Origin: Herbiconiux oxytropis | GTDB taxonomy: Bacteria > Actinomycetota > Actinomycetes > Actinomycetales > Microbacteriaceae | Direction: 5' to 3' | DNA length: 64,000 bases | Assembly: GCF_024979315.1 (NCBI RefSeq) | Contig: NZ_JANLCK010000009.1 | Location: 1-64,000 of the forward strand | Shown: positions 31,730-40,585 of the stretch, one piece after another | Layout of the letters: every line of letters begins with the position of its first letter | How positions within the stretch are numbered: the first letter of the stretch is position 1 | The notes under the pieces: generated by a model | The model's database searches: none | Seen by the model: the letters and a program-made list of their open reading frames with translations, nothing else | What the model was told of the DNA's origin: nothing | Program-made: the position numbers and the translations under genes

Positions 31730-32443
31730 GTGACTCTCGACGACTCGACCCCCTTCACGCTCGACGACGACGCCGTGGTGTGGTCGGTTCCCCCCGCCGA
31801 ACGAGCTGAGCGGTTCGCATCCCAGCCTCTCGTGGTCGTGATGCACGGCCGCGGCTCGCACGAGAACGATCTGGCGGGGCTGTTCCCGCTGCTGCCCGCC
31901 GAGTTCGTCTACGCCTCCCTCCGAGCGCCCTTGTCGGGGCAGCCGTACGGGCTCGGTGGCTGGACCTGGTTCACCCCTGGCGAGCCCGCCGCTCCCCCGG
32001 TGCCGTCCGTGGAGGGATCGGTCTCCGCCGTGCTGGCGTGGCTCGACCGCGTGGAGGCGCGATTCGGGCGGGCCCCTGCCGTGGCGGCGATGGGGTTCTC
32101 CCAAGGCGGCGTGATGTCGATCGAGCTGCTGCGATCGGCTCCGGAGCGGTTCACGGCGGCCGTCAACCTCTCGGGATTCGTGGCTCGCGGCACGGCGGAG
32201 GGAGACGGCCGGCTGGGCGAGACGCGGCCTCCGTTGTTCTGGGGGCGCGACGTCGAGGATCCGATCATCGCCGCGAGCGGCATCGAGCGCACCGCCACGT
32301 TCGTGCCCGGACACTTCACGGTGACCGCTCGCGAGTACCCGGGCATCGCGCACTCGATCTCCTCCGAGGAGGCGGGCGATGTGGCCGCGTTCCTGCGCTC
32401 GACGCTCGGGCCTTCTCTCTCTGACGGCCCGAGCGGGAGCTGA
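31730..32443 (+). CDS. Alpha/beta hydrolase, carboxylesterase/phospholipase type
   Basis: 237 residues. An oxyanion-hole type HGRGSHENDL is at about 40-50, the nucleophile elbow GFSQGG at about 120-125, and a C-terminal GIAHSIS provides the catalytic His. This is the layout of the small cytosolic carboxylesterase family of YpfH/PhlA type. The substrate is unknown. The GTG start is fixed by a -10 six bases upstream. Its TGA overlaps the ATG of the next gene by one base. Confidence 0.82.
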   Translation: MTLDDSTPFTLDDDAVVWSVPPAERAERFASQPLVVVMHGRGSHENDLAGLFPLLPAEFVYASLRAPLSGQPYGLGGWTWFTPGEPAAPPVPSVEGSVSAVLAWLDRVEARFGRAPAVAAMGFSQGGVMSIELLRSAPERFTAAVNLSGFVARGTAEGDGRLGETRPPLFWGRDVEDPIIAASGIERTATFVPGHFTVTAREYPGIAHSISSEEAGDVAAFLRSTLGPSLSDGPSGS

Positions 32444-32952
32444 TGGCGAAGAAGAACGACACGGCGGGGCCGACGACGGCCGCGACGCGGGCCCTGCGGG
32501 CCGCCGGGATCCGGTTCGTTCCGCACGCCTACCGGCACGATGCCGCGGCGACCGACTTCGGCGCCGAAGCGGCCCGCGAGCTCGGCATCGAACCGGCCCG
32601 GGTGTTCAAGACGCTCATGGTCGAGACGGATGCGGGCCTTGGAATCGGCATCGTCTCGGTGCGCGATCAGCTCGACCTGAAGGCCCTCGCGGGTGAGCTC
32701 GGTTCCAAGAAGGCAGCCATGGCCGACCGTGCGGTGGCCGAGCGGAAGAGCGGTTATGTGGTGGGCGGCATCAGCCCGGTCGGGCAGCGGACACGGCTAG
32801 ACACCGTCGTCGACGACGCGGCCACGCAGTTCCCGACGATCTTCGTCTCGGGCGGGCGGCGCGGCTTCGACATCGAGATCGCACCCGCCGACCTGCTCAC
32901 CGCGGTGGGCGGGCGGATCGCACGCATCCGGCGGAACTCAGGCGACGACTGA
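32443..32952 (+). CDS. ybaK: YbaK/EbsC-type Cys-tRNA(Pro) deacylase
   Basis: 169 residues. Hydrolyses mischarged Cys-tRNA(Pro). Family motifs: a VFKTLMVETDAGL strand, LGSKKAAMADRAVAERKSGYVVGGISPVGQR (about 84-115, cited by ends) and FVSGGRRGFDIEI. Length is normal. Translationally coupled to the esterase (TGATG). Its 3-prime end overlaps the convergent HAD gene by 15 bp. Confidence 0.9.
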   Translation: MAKKNDTAGPTTAATRALRAAGIRFVPHAYRHDAAATDFGAEAARELGIEPARVFKTLMVETDAGLGIGIVSVRDQLDLKALAGELGSKKAAMADRAVAERKSGYVVGGISPVGQRTRLDTVVDDAATQFPTIFVSGGRRGFDIEIAPADLLTAVGGRIARIRRNSGDD

Positions 32953-33834
32953 GACGACGCCGTCGATCACCTCGGCCGCCCAGCGGCGGAGGAACACGGC
33001 TCCGGCGGCGTCGTTGATCTGCTCGGGAGCGGCCACGAGCACGGCGTAGGGCTTCTCGGGCACGCCCTCGGCGGGGCGCACGTCGACGTGCGCGACGTCG
33101 TAGCGCTGCTCGTGCATCCAGTCAGCCATCGCGTAGTCGCTGCGGGAGTCGCCGACGGTCCGCCAGCGACGCGGCACGGCGCCCAACGCCGCGACGAGCT
33201 CGACGGCGCGCTCGGCGCCCAGATCCTTGCCGACGCGCACCGACTCGATGTCGGTCGAGATGATGGACGGATCGAGCCGGAACGGGACACTGCCGTCGGA
33301 GGCCGGCTGCCGCTCACTCCTCCACACCGCCCCGAGATCGAGAGTTCTGCACAGATCGAGGACCGCGCGGTCGAACCGGGGCTGGATCGCGAGGTAGTCG
33401 GCACTGTCGACGTCGGTGCGCTGCTCGACGGAGATCATGGTGCGTTTGGTGCGGTCGAAGAACATCGACTCCGCGAAATGCTCCTCGACCAGCTGCTCCA
33501 CGCCTCGGCGGAGCTCGGAGGGAACGAGAAGGGACTCATCGATGGAGAGATCGCCGACGCCGTCGGGCGTGATCCGGAACCACACGGCTCCCTTCTCACA
33601 GACACCGAAGACACGGGCCTCGGGCTGGAGGCCGCCCGCGACGAGCGGGTCGACCACCTCGCCGCGCAGGAACTCGTCCGAACGACCGGTGTTGAAGACG
33701 AGCGGCACCCCGGCGTTCGCGAGGGCCACGAGGTCGGAGGCGATGGAGGGGATGGCGATGGAGCGGGTGACGGGACTCGCGATCGGCCCGTCGACGTCGA
33801 GGAGGAGGCCGAGATCAGGGGAGGGTGAGGTCAC
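32938..33834 (-). CDS. HAD-superfamily phosphatase
   Basis: 298 residues starting at the GTG at 33834, the only in-frame start near the conserved part. HAD motif I is DVDG (13-16), motif II is NTGRS, a Lys is in VGKDLG, and motif III-IV is VGDSRSDYAMADWM. The cap layout suggests a type II Cof-like phosphatase of unknown substrate. The frame runs far upstream but into the DUF2071 region, which is a different frame. A CATAAT hexamer six bases before the GTG supports the start. It overlaps the ybaK end by 15 bp. Confidence 0.8.
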   Translation of the reverse strand: MTSPSPDLGLLLDVDGPIASPVTRSIAIPSIASDLVALANAGVPLVFNTGRSDEFLRGEVVDPLVAGGLQPEARVFGVCEKGAVWFRITPDGVGDLSIDESLLVPSELRRGVEQLVEEHFAESMFFDRTKRTMISVEQRTDVDSADYLAIQPRFDRAVLDLCRTLDLGAVWRSERQPASDGSVPFRLDPSIISTDIESVRVGKDLGAERAVELVAALGAVPRRWRTVGDSRSDYAMADWMHEQRYDVAHVDVRPAEGVPEKPYAVLVAAPEQINDAAGAVFLRRWAAEVIDGVVSVVA

Positions 33835-33840
33835 CCATCC

Positions 33841-33846
33841 ATTATG
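33841..33846 (-). promoter_or_regulatory. -10-like hexamer for the HAD gene
   Basis: CATAAT (one mismatch to TATAAT) on the minus strand, six bases before the GTG at 33834. Confidence 0.45.
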
Positions 33847-33922
33847 GTCGCGGCGGGAGAGCGGCCCGGTCGGCACGGGGGCGGTGACGACGGGCGTGAG
33901 GACGAGCGAGTGGCTGCCGCGG

Positions 33923-34726
33923 TCAGAGCGGGCGAGGGCGGCCGAAACCCGTGTGCACTCCGGGCGAGAAGAGCACCGAGTCGGGGGCCCGGCCCGCGAG
34001 GTCGGTGAAGCCCGCGTGCGCGAGCAGCTCGTCGTCGAGGTGCAGGAGTTCGGCGTCGACGATGCTCCACGGCGGATGCTCGTTGGGGATGAACCGGGTG
34101 CGTCCGCCTCGAGCGATGTGCAGCCCCCAGCGCGCGGTGAGGAAGACGGCGAGCTCGTCGTGCGAGAGATCGCGGGTTCCGGGGCGCGCTTCGACGACGC
34201 TGTGCGGGCCGGTGCGGCCGCCGAGGCCCGCTGCGCCTCGGCGCTCGGAGCGGTAGGTGATGGCGCCGTCGCGGCTCGTCGAGATCGACATGCGTGCCCA
34301 GCGGTAGGGCAGACCGAAGAGCGCCTGCGCGGCGAGCACCGCGGAGAGGCTCGACGACTCGAGGGAGGCGAAGACGACCCCGCGACGACCGGTGGCGTCG
34401 ACCGAGTAGAGGCGCACGTTGATCTCAGGGAACGTGCCCGCGAACGGGATCGGGCCGAGGGCGCGTGCACCGGGTGCGGTGGCGTTCGCGAGCCGGAACG
34501 GGATGAGGCCGACCCAGGCGGAGCCGTCGAAGACGTCGGGCCGGGTGCCGGGCGGCAGGTGGGGGGCGACGAGCTCAGGAGCGACGCGCCAGTGCAGGAA
34601 GGTGAGCGACTGCCAGTCCTGCTCGTGCTCGGCGATCCGGCCGAGTGGGGGCGCGGCGCGGGAGAGGGGCTCAGTCGTAACCCCACTCACGGGAGTCGCG
34701 CGGCCCGGCCCGCTGGCCACGCTCAC
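33923..34726 (-). CDS. DUF2071 (YqjF-like) protein
   Basis: 267 residues. The sequence FLHWRVAPELVAPHLPPG and the later GIPFRLANAT-like and RYSVDATGRRGVVFASLESSSLSA blocks (cited by position, about 40-130) match the DUF2071 family, of unknown function. The start is a GTG at 34726, overlapping the TGA of the upstream 70-residue gene by four bases (GTGA). This explains why no stronger ATG exists. Confidence 0.8.
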   Translation of the reverse strand: MSVASGPGRATPVSGVTTEPLSRAAPPLGRIAEHEQDWQSLTFLHWRVAPELVAPHLPPGTRPDVFDGSAWVGLIPFRLANATAPGARALGPIPFAGTFPEINVRLYSVDATGRRGVVFASLESSSLSAVLAAQALFGLPYRWARMSISTSRDGAITYRSERRGAAGLGGRTGPHSVVEARPGTRDLSHDELAVFLTARWGLHIARGGRTRFIPNEHPPWSIVDAELLHLDDELLAHAGFTDLAGRAPDSVLFSPGVHTGFGRPRPL

Positions 34727-34935
34727 TCGTCCGGGTCGATGCCGACCACGGCGATGTCGACACCGGGGCTGAGGAGGATGCTCGCGCGCTTGAACTTGCC
34801 CTCTCCCACGTTCAGCTCGAGCCAATACGGCTCCCCCGCGCCGACGGCGGAGCGGATCTCCTCCTTGACCTCGTCGACGTCGCGACCGGAGATGGAGTAC
34901 TGCTTGCCGCCGTACAGGATGTTGATGCGCTTCAT
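34723..34935 (-). CDS. Small conserved-looking protein, function unknown
   Basis: 70 residues ([17 protein letters not shown]...). It looks like a small beta-beta-alpha fold of about 65 residues with alternating hydrophobic strands, a charged helix ([12 protein letters not shown]) and a strand ending in VVGIDPDE. No family is recognised. The start has an AGAGGGG tract upstream. It overlaps the DUF2071 start by four bases and is almost certainly translated with it. Confidence 0.65.
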   Translation of the reverse strand: MKRINILYGGKQYSISGRDVDEVKEEIRSAVGAGEPYWLELNVGEGKFKRASILLSPGVDIAVVGIDPDE

Positions 34936-35021
34936 GGTCCGAATCCCCTCTTCGGATCAGGGTAGGGGACAACGCGCCCGCAAGCTCGCAACGTGTGTCG
35001 ATTGGCTCTACGCTCGGGTGC

Positions 35022-35825
35022 ATGGCTATCGCGACACCCTACGAAGACCTCCTGCGCGACACGCTCCGGAACGGTGTGGCGAAATCCGACCGCACGGGCA
35101 CGGGAACCCGCAGCGTCTTCGGCCGACAGCTGCGCTTCGACCTCTCGGAGGGGTTCCCACTCATCACCACGAAGCGCGTGCACTTCAAGTCGGTGGCCTA
35201 CGAGCTGCTCTGGTTCCTCCGCGGCGAGAGCAACGTGCGGTGGCTGCAGGAGAACGGCGTCTCGATCTGGGACGAGTGGGCGAGCGCGGAAGGCGAGCTC
35301 GGTCCGGTCTACGGCGTGCAGTGGCGGTCGTGGCCGTCGCCGAGCGGCGAACCGATCGATCAGATCTCGCAGGTCATCGAGACCATCCGCACCGATCCCG
35401 ACTCACGGCGCATGATCGTCTCCGCCTGGAACGTCGCCGAGATCCCGGAGATGGCGCTCGCTCCCTGCCACACGCTGTTCCAGTTCTACGTGGCCGATGG
35501 CAAGCTGTCGTGCCAGCTCTACCAGCGCAGCGCCGACCTGTTCCTCGGGGTGCCGTTCAACATCGCGAGCTACGCGCTGCTGACCCACCTCATCGCAGCG
35601 CAGACCGGACTCGAGGTGGGCGACTTCGTCTGGACCGGTGGAGACTGCCACATCTACGACAATCACGTGGAGCAGGTCGAACTCCAGCTCGAGCGCGACC
35701 CCTACCCCGCGCCCACCCTCCGCATCACGCGCGAGCGACCGAGCGTGTTCGACTACGAGTACGACGACATCGAGGTCGTGGACTACGTGCACCACCCGGC
35801 CATCCGCGCCGCCGTCGCCGTATGA
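35022..35825 (+). CDS. thyA: Thymidylate synthase
   Basis: Converts dUMP to dTMP using methylene-THF, producing dihydrofolate. 267 residues from the ATG at 35022, the usual length. The catalytic Cys149 is in [10 protein letters not shown], and GDCHIYDNH and a QRSADLFLG dUMP-binding motif are also present. The frame opens earlier (34995). A TACGCT hexamer seven bases before the ATG supports the later start. folA follows after 46 bp, so the dihydrofolate produced is recycled next door. Confidence 0.97.
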   Translation: MAIATPYEDLLRDTLRNGVAKSDRTGTGTRSVFGRQLRFDLSEGFPLITTKRVHFKSVAYELLWFLRGESNVRWLQENGVSIWDEWASAEGELGPVYGVQWRSWPSPSGEPIDQISQVIETIRTDPDSRRMIVSAWNVAEIPEMALAPCHTLFQFYVADGKLSCQLYQRSADLFLGVPFNIASYALLTHLIAAQTGLEVGDFVWTGGDCHIYDNHVEQVELQLERDPYPAPTLRITRERPSVFDYEYDDIEVVDYVHHPAIRAAVAV

Positions 35826-35871
35826 GCCGTGAGGTCGTGGGTCTGGGCGGTGACCTCGTGGGCGTGAGCCC

Positions 35872-36426
35872 ATGAGCGTCGCGCTCGTGTGGGCCCAGGC
35901 CCGCGATGGCGTGATCGGAGAGGGCGGGGGCATCCCGTGGCATCTGCCGGAGGATCTCGCGCACTTCCGCGAGCTCACCGGCGGCTCGACCGTCGTCATG
36001 GGGCGGAAGACCTGGGACTCGCTGCCGGAGCGGTTCCGGCCGCTCCCCGCGCGGCGGAACGTGGTGGTGACCCGGCAGGAGGGCTGGACTGCGGAGGGCG
36101 CGGAGACCGCCGGCTCGCTCGAGCAGGCGCTGGGTTCGGGGGCTCCCGGCAACACGCGACGTGACGGCAGCGGCGACGGCGGGCAGCCGGTCTGGGTGAT
36201 CGGCGGTGGCGAGATCTACCGCCAGGCCCTGGAATTCGCCGACCGGCTCGAGATCACCGAGGTCGACCTCGAGGCCGGCGGCGACACGCGGGCACCGGAT
36301 GCGGGACCGGGGTGGGTTCGGGAAGTGACTCCCGCGGAGGGCTGGCTGGAGTCCCGCACGGGCATCCGCTACCGCTTCGTGTCGCTGACACGGGCCCGCA
36401 CCCTCCGAGAGCCCGCTCAGTCGTAG
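35872..36426 (+). CDS. folA: Dihydrofolate reductase
   Basis: Reduces dihydrofolate to tetrahydrofolate. 184 residues, with LVWAQARDGVIG at the start, IPWHLPEDLAHF (Trp and Asp/Glu region), VVMGRKTWDSLP, and VWVIGGGEIYRQAL. Length is normal with a slightly long loop (residues about 85-100). The 46-bp gap to thyA contains a GAGGTC...GACCTC repeat and no clear Shine-Dalgarno. Its last 10 bases overlap the convergent gene. Confidence 0.95.
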   Translation: MSVALVWAQARDGVIGEGGGIPWHLPEDLAHFRELTGGSTVVMGRKTWDSLPERFRPLPARRNVVVTRQEGWTAEGAETAGSLEQALGSGAPGNTRRDGSGDGGQPVWVIGGGEIYRQALEFADRLEITEVDLEAGGDTRAPDAGPGWVREVTPAEGWLESRTGIRYRFVSLTRARTLREPAQS

Positions 36427-36710
36427 ACGTGCACGACAAGCCAATGGTGGTCGCCGTGGTGCCGCACGAGGTCGAAGACGCGACTGCGGCCCTGAGGATC
36501 GGTGGCCTGGAAGCGCCAGGCCGCGAACTCCGGCGGATGCGTGGTCCAGTACAGGCCCTCGGGCTCGGTGGGCCGGTCGGTGACGCGCCAGCGTTCCCCG
36601 CGCCACAGCATGCGCACCGGAGCCGGCGTGCCCACCGAGGTGGTGCCGGGCACCGCCTCACCCTGGCCGAACCACAGGGTGGCGACATCCGTGAGATCAA
36701 GGGTGCTCAT
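36417..36710 (-). CDS. Small protein, possibly DUF6504-like
   Basis: 97 residues from the ATG at 36710, chosen because GGAGG precedes it; the frame opens at 36755. MLWRGERWRVTDRP and a C-terminal FDLVRHHGDHHWLVVHV pattern recall the actinobacterial DUF6504-type fold that packs a WRG...R and a terminal strand. The match is weak. It converges on folA and overlaps its end by 10 bp. Confidence 0.5.
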   Translation of the reverse strand: MSTLDLTDVATLWFGQGEAVPGTTSVGTPAPVRMLWRGERWRVTDRPTEPEGLYWTTHPPEFAAWRFQATDPQGRSRVFDLVRHHGDHHWLVVHVYD

Positions 36711-36824
36711 GGTGGCCTCCAGACATTCGAAGATGTGTTCGAGTTCGAGTATCACCGAGAGGGGTGCGACACGCCAAGACCGGCGGCGCGAGGAGACCGG
36801 ACCGCTTGACAGCGGTCGGCGAGC

Positions 36825-37340
36825 CTAAGCCGGCACGTCGGCGGCGCGCCGTGGGAGCACCCAGCCGGGGCGGACGTAGTGGCAGGTGTAGCCGCTCGGG
36901 TAGCGCTCCAGGTAGTCCTGATGCTCGGGCTCGGCCTCCCAAAAGTCGCCCGCGGGCGCCAGCTCGGTGACCACCGGTCCGGGCCACAGGCCCGAGGCGT
37001 CGACGTCGGCGATCGTGTCCTCGGCCACGTGGCGCTGCTCGTCGTCGAGGTAGTAGATCCCCGAGCGATAGCTCGTGCCGAGGTCGTTGCCCTGACGGTT
37101 CTTCGTCGACGGGTCATGGATCTGGAAGAAGAACTCCAGGAGCGACCGGTAGCTCGTCAGCGCGGGGTCGTACGTGATCTCGATGGCCTCGGCGTGCGTG
37201 CCGTGGTTGCGGTAGGTGGCGTTCGGCACGTCGCCTCCCGTGTAGCCCACGCGGGTGTCTCGCACCCCGGGGCGCCGGCGGATCAGATCCTCCATGCCCC
37301 AGAAGCAGCCTCCGGCCAGAATCGCGGTCTTGGTGGTCAT
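36825..37340 (-). CDS. msrA: Peptide methionine-S-sulfoxide reductase A
   Basis: Repairs the S epimer of oxidised methionine. 171 residues. The active-site GCFWG is at 11-15 with Cys12. It continues with [26 protein letters not shown] (about 35-60) and [12 protein letters not shown]. The ATG overlaps the msrB stop (ATGA). Confidence 0.95.
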   Translation of the reverse strand: MTTKTAILAGGCFWGMEDLIRRRPGVRDTRVGYTGGDVPNATYRNHGTHAEAIEITYDPALTSYRSLLEFFFQIHDPSTKNRQGNDLGTSYRSGIYYLDDEQRHVAEDTIADVDASGLWPGPVVTELAPAGDFWEAEPEHQDYLERYPSGYTCHYVRPGWVLPRRAADVPA

Positions 37341-37828
37341 CGTGCGTCCTCCTCGGTGGTGGGGATGGTGCTGGTCGTGGCGGCGGCGCCGAACAGCGAG
37401 GCGTACTCGCCGTAGCCCTCCGCCTCGAGCTCGGCCAGCGGCACGAAGCGCAGCGATGCCGAGTTGATGCAGTAGCGGAGTCCGCCGGCCTCGCGCGGCC
37501 CGTCCGGGAACAGGTGGCCGAGGTGGCTGTCTCCGTAGATGCTCCGCACCTCGGTGCGGGTCATCCCCCAGCTGCGATCGGTCTTCTCGACCACGTGCGA
37601 ACGGTCGATCGGCCTCGTGAAGCTCGGCCAACCCGATCCGCTGTCGAACTTGTCGACGGAGGAGAACAGGGGCTCGCCCGAGACGACATCGACGTAGATG
37701 CCCGCCTCGTGGTTGTCCCAGAACTGGTTGCGGAAGGCGGGCTCGGTCGAGTCCTCCTGGGTGACGGCGTACTGCCGGCGGGAGAGGCGGGCGAGCGCCT
37801 CCGGGGTCTTGCGGTACTCGGTGGTCAC
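37337..37828 (-). CDS. msrB: Peptide methionine-R-sulfoxide reductase B, one-cysteine form
   Basis: Repairs the R epimer of oxidised methionine. 163 residues from the GTG at 37828, which has AGGAGA upstream. The catalytic Cys120 lies in [13 protein letters not shown], and [10 protein letters not shown] and [10 protein letters not shown] are typical. Two oddities are visible: the Cys pair that binds zinc in most MsrB (usually CXXC near residue 50) is absent, and the resolving Cys of the GCGWPSF motif is Ser. Cys120 is therefore the only cysteine, so recycling probably uses another thiol. Coupled to msrA by ATGA. Confidence 0.93.
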   Translation of the reverse strand: MTTEYRKTPEALARLSRRQYAVTQEDSTEPAFRNQFWDNHEAGIYVDVVSGEPLFSSVDKFDSGSGWPSFTRPIDRSHVVEKTDRSWGMTRTEVRSIYGDSHLGHLFPDGPREAGGLRYCINSASLRFVPLAELEAEGYGEYASLFGAAATTSTIPTTEEDAR

Positions 37829-37874
37829 GGTGTCTCCTCGGAAATCGCACCGCTGGCTGCGGCGGTCTACAGGT

Positions 37875-37888
37875 AGAACAGTCGTTCT
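37875..37888. promoter_or_regulatory. Small palindrome between msrB and the SnoaL-like gene
   Basis: AGAAC-AGTC-GTTCT in the 113-bp divergent gap. It contains the GAAC-N4-GTTC core of LexA boxes but lacks the flanking C/G, so an SOS role is only a possibility. Confidence 0.35.
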
Positions 37889-37941
37889 GCACAAATAGTT
37901 CCCACTTGCCCTGACCCCGCTGAACGGCCGACACTGTTCCC

Positions 37942-38292
37942 ATGACCGAGCCCATCGCATCCTGGATCGAGGGCTACCGTCGGGCCTGGGAGTCCAATGA
38001 TGCCGCCGACATCGGAGCACTCTTCACGGAGGACGCCGAGTACCGCGATGGACCGCACAGCGCACCGTGGATCGGACGGGAGCAGATCGTCGAGCGCTGG
38101 CTCGCCCAACGAGACGAACCCGGCGAGGCCCGGTTCGAGTGGGAGGTGCTCTCCGATGACCCGGCGCTCTCGTTCGTGCAGGGCGTCAGCACCTATGCGT
38201 CGGGCAGGGTCTACGACAACCTGTGGGTCATCCGTCGCGATACCGACGGGCGGGCCTCGGCCTTCACGGACTGGTGGATCGAGCGCGGCTGA
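37942..38292 (+). CDS. SnoaL/NTF2-like small protein
   Basis: 116 residues with the cone-shaped NTF2-like pattern: [29 protein letters not shown] (cited by ends EGYRRAWES and [12 protein letters not shown]) and a C-terminal strand ending TDWWIERG. Such proteins may be isomerases, cyclases or ligand-binding. Nothing here decides. Divergent from msrB. It may share stress regulation. Confidence 0.7.
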   Translation: MTEPIASWIEGYRRAWESNDAADIGALFTEDAEYRDGPHSAPWIGREQIVERWLAQRDEPGEARFEWEVLSDDPALSFVQGVSTYASGRVYDNLWVIRRDTDGRASAFTDWWIERG

Positions 38293-38356
38293 CGCCCGAG
38301 CGGGGCTGATAATCTGCCTACGGCGGAATCTCCGGCGAACGCCGGACGAACAGCGG

Positions 38357-38390
38357 GCCCGGACCCACAGCGAGCCCGGACCCACAGCGA
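38357..38390 (+). repeat. 17-bp perfect tandem duplication
   Basis: GCCCGGACCCACAGCGA occurs twice without a gap, in the leader of the CitE-like gene. A hairpin (TCCGGC-GAAC-GCCGGA, 38331-38346) and a -10-like GATAAT or TAATCT (38308-38315) lie just upstream. Confidence 0.8.
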
Positions 38391-38413
38391 GCAGAGACGA
38401 GCAGAGAAGCCCG

Positions 38414-39322
38414 ATGACTTCGAATCCCACGACCTCCGAACCGAAGCGCACCTGGGGCCGTCAGACCGTCCCCGGCGAGATCGCCCGTTCGTGGCTGCTC
38501 GTGTCGGCGACCCGGACCGACCTGTTCCCGGTGGCGCGCAACTCCCGAGCCGATCAGGTCGTGCTCGACATCGAGGACGGCGTCGACCCCTCGCACAAGA
38601 AGACCGCGCGCACCGACGTGGTCGAATGGCTGCACACCGAGGACGGCACCGGCTGGGTGCGCATCAACGACCGCGGCTCCGACTTCTGGGGCGACGACGT
38701 CGACGAGCTGAAGGGGGCGCCCGGTCTCCGCGGAGTCATGCTCGCGAAGACCGAGTCGGCCGCCGACGTCACCGAGACGTTCGACCGCCTGGGTGGCAAG
38801 ACGCCCGTGCTCGCTCTCGTAGAGTCGGCGCTCGGCATCGAGGAGTCGGTGTCGATCGCCCGTGCCCGCGGCGCCTTCCGCCTCGCGTTCGGCAGCGGCG
38901 ACTACCGCCGCGACACCGGCACGAGCGCCGAGGACATCGCGATGGCGTATCCGCGCTCGCGCCTGGTCATCGCCAGCAGGGTGGGCAAGCTGCCAGGCCC
39001 GATCGACGGCCCCACCGTCTCGTCGAGCCACCCGATCCTGCGCGAGCAGTCGGCGGTGGCCGTGACGCTCGGCCTCACGGGCAAGCTCTGCCTCGACATC
39101 GAGCAGCTGCCCGTCATCAACGAGGCCATCAGCCCCACGCAGTCCGACGTGACCTGGGCGCGCGACTTCCTCGACGACTTCGAGGCCCGTGGCCGCGTCA
39201 TCCGCGACGGCAGCGACCTTCCCCGCCTCGGCCGCGCCGAGAAGATCGACAAGCTGGCCCGCGCCTTCGGCGTGCAGCCCCTGCCTTCTCCGCAGGGACC
39301 GCAGCCCGGCGTCGGCTACTGA
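38414..39322 (+). CDS. HpcH/CitE-type aldolase or CoA-ester lyase
   Basis: 302 residues, TIM-barrel lyase. The metal-binding DIEDGV is at 52-57, followed by LAKTESA and ALVESALGIEE motifs and a GSGDYRRD loop. This is the CitE-like group that cleaves or forms C-C bonds of malyl-, citramalyl- or similar CoA esters. The exact substrate is not visible. The ATG is at 38414 with AGAAG upstream; the frame is open from 37997 but that is upstream shadow. Confidence 0.82.
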   Translation: MTSNPTTSEPKRTWGRQTVPGEIARSWLLVSATRTDLFPVARNSRADQVVLDIEDGVDPSHKKTARTDVVEWLHTEDGTGWVRINDRGSDFWGDDVDELKGAPGLRGVMLAKTESAADVTETFDRLGGKTPVLALVESALGIEESVSIARARGAFRLAFGSGDYRRDTGTSAEDIAMAYPRSRLVIASRVGKLPGPIDGPTVSSSHPILREQSAVAVTLGLTGKLCLDIEQLPVINEAISPTQSDVTWARDFLDDFEARGRVIRDGSDLPRLGRAEKIDKLARAFGVQPLPSPQGPQPGVGY

Positions 39323-39339
39323 GAACACGGAGGTAGGAC

Positions 39340-39678
39340 ATGCCGTTCCGCAGTCAGGAGACGCTGGAGCGCTGGGTGCAGGAGTTCCTCGAGGAGGGTC
39401 CGCCTCTGCCCGGAGTGATCGATGTGCTGCGCCACGACGGGGAGGCGGGCGACGACACCGGACTCGTGATCGTGAGGCTGAGGAATGCCACCACGGAGGT
39501 CTACCTCCAGCCCGTCGCTCCCGGCGAACCGGAGTACGAGGTGGTCTTCGGTGCACGGGACAGCGACTTGACGCTGCGAGCGCAGGGGGTTCAGGCCCTC
39601 GCGGATGACCTCGCTCTGGCCGCCGCCCTCTGCACGTTCCTCGAGCGCAAGTCGCGGGAGCACCTCGCTCGGCAGTGA
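39340..39678 (+). CDS. Small protein of unknown function
   Basis: 112 residues with an N-terminal acidic helix (SQETLERWVQEFLEEG) and a beta region (TGLVIVRLRNATTEVYLQPV). No family recognised. GGAGG precedes the ATG. It follows the CitE-like gene by 17 bp and is probably cotranscribed with it. Confidence 0.65.
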   Translation: MPFRSQETLERWVQEFLEEGPPLPGVIDVLRHDGEAGDDTGLVIVRLRNATTEVYLQPVAPGEPEYEVVFGARDSDLTLRAQGVQALADDLALAAALCTFLERKSREHLARQ

Positions 39679-39679
39679 C

Positions 39680-40222
39680 CTAGCCTTCGACCTCGAAGGT
39701 GCCCGAGATCACCGCGCGAGCCAGGGTGTGGCCGAACATGCTGAACCCGAGGAACGCGGGCGTCGCATCCGCTCCGACCTCCAGCGACTCCACGTCGAGC
39801 GCGTGCACCGCGATGAAGTACCGGTGCGGGCCGTGGCCGGCGGGCGGCGCGGCACCGAGGTAGCGGGCGAGGCCGCCGTCGTTCTTCAGCTGCACCGCCC
39901 CCGCGGGCAGGCCCGATCCGCCGTCGTCGCCGGCACCGCTCTCGAGCGAGGTCGTCGCGACGGGGATGCCCCCGACGGCCCAGTGCCAGAATCCGCTCGT
40001 GGTGGGGGCATCCGGATCGAAGACCGTGACGGCGAAGCTCTTCGTCTCGGGCGGGAAACCGCTCCACGAGAGCTGAGGGCTGACGTCCTGCCCGCCGGCG
40101 CCGAAGATGCCGCTCACCTGCGGGGCTTCGAGCGGGGCGCCGTCGGTGACGTCGGTGCTCGTGAGCTCGAAGCCCGGCACCTCGGCGATGGCATCGTAGG
40201 GGGTGGGGGATGGCGTGGTCAT
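39680..40222 (-). CDS. YbhB/YbcL-type PEBP protein
   Basis: 180 residues. Phosphatidylethanolamine-binding/Raf-kinase-inhibitor-like fold: [26 protein letters not shown] (about 45-72, cited by ends), [21 protein letters not shown] and FGHTLA. Possible ligand-binding or inhibitor role. The ATG at 40222 is preceded by AAGGAG. It converges with the small 112-residue gene. Confidence 0.9.
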   Translation of the reverse strand: MTTPSPTPYDAIAEVPGFELTSTDVTDGAPLEAPQVSGIFGAGGQDVSPQLSWSGFPPETKSFAVTVFDPDAPTTSGFWHWAVGGIPVATTSLESGAGDDGGSGLPAGAVQLKNDGGLARYLGAAPPAGHGPHRYFIAVHALDVESLEVGADATPAFLGFSMFGHTLARAVISGTFEVEG

Positions 40223-40268
40223 GGGGTTCTCCTTGCCCGGGCACCTTCTGAGGCCGTCCTCACCAGTC

Positions 40269-40511
40269 TCACCCGATCGGCTGCGCACCGGTATGCCGAC
40301 CCCGACGGGAGGGCTGCGTCGGCGGATCCTCGGGCGCGTCGTCGGCGGCGGGCATCGGCAGGGCCGAACCGATGAGGAAGTCGGCCGCGGCGAGCGCCGG
40401 GCGCCCGTCGGCGAGCCAGACGAGGTAGTCGGCGTAGGGATCCTCGCCCTCGACAGGGCGCGTCGTCTCGCGCCGTCTCCCCAGCATCCGCAGCCCCCGC
40501 ACGTGCCCCAT
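40269..40511 (-). CDS. Small hypothetical protein
   Basis: 80 residues, unrecognised. A central [29 protein letters not shown] segment (cited by ends DPYADYLVW and FLIGSALP) looks protein-like. No Shine-Dalgarno is visible. It might be a short conserved protein or chance, since GC-rich DNA keeps frames open. About 50 per cent likely. Confidence 0.45.
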   Translation of the reverse strand: MGHVRGLRMLGRRRETTRPVEGEDPYADYLVWLADGRPALAAADFLIGSALPMPAADDAPEDPPTQPSRRGRHTGAQPIG

Positions 40512-40585
40512 GCCGGGCAGTCTGCCGGATGAAGTCGAACAACACCTGTATAGGAGATGTCTGTCGGCGTGGCGCGGGGTGCTCC

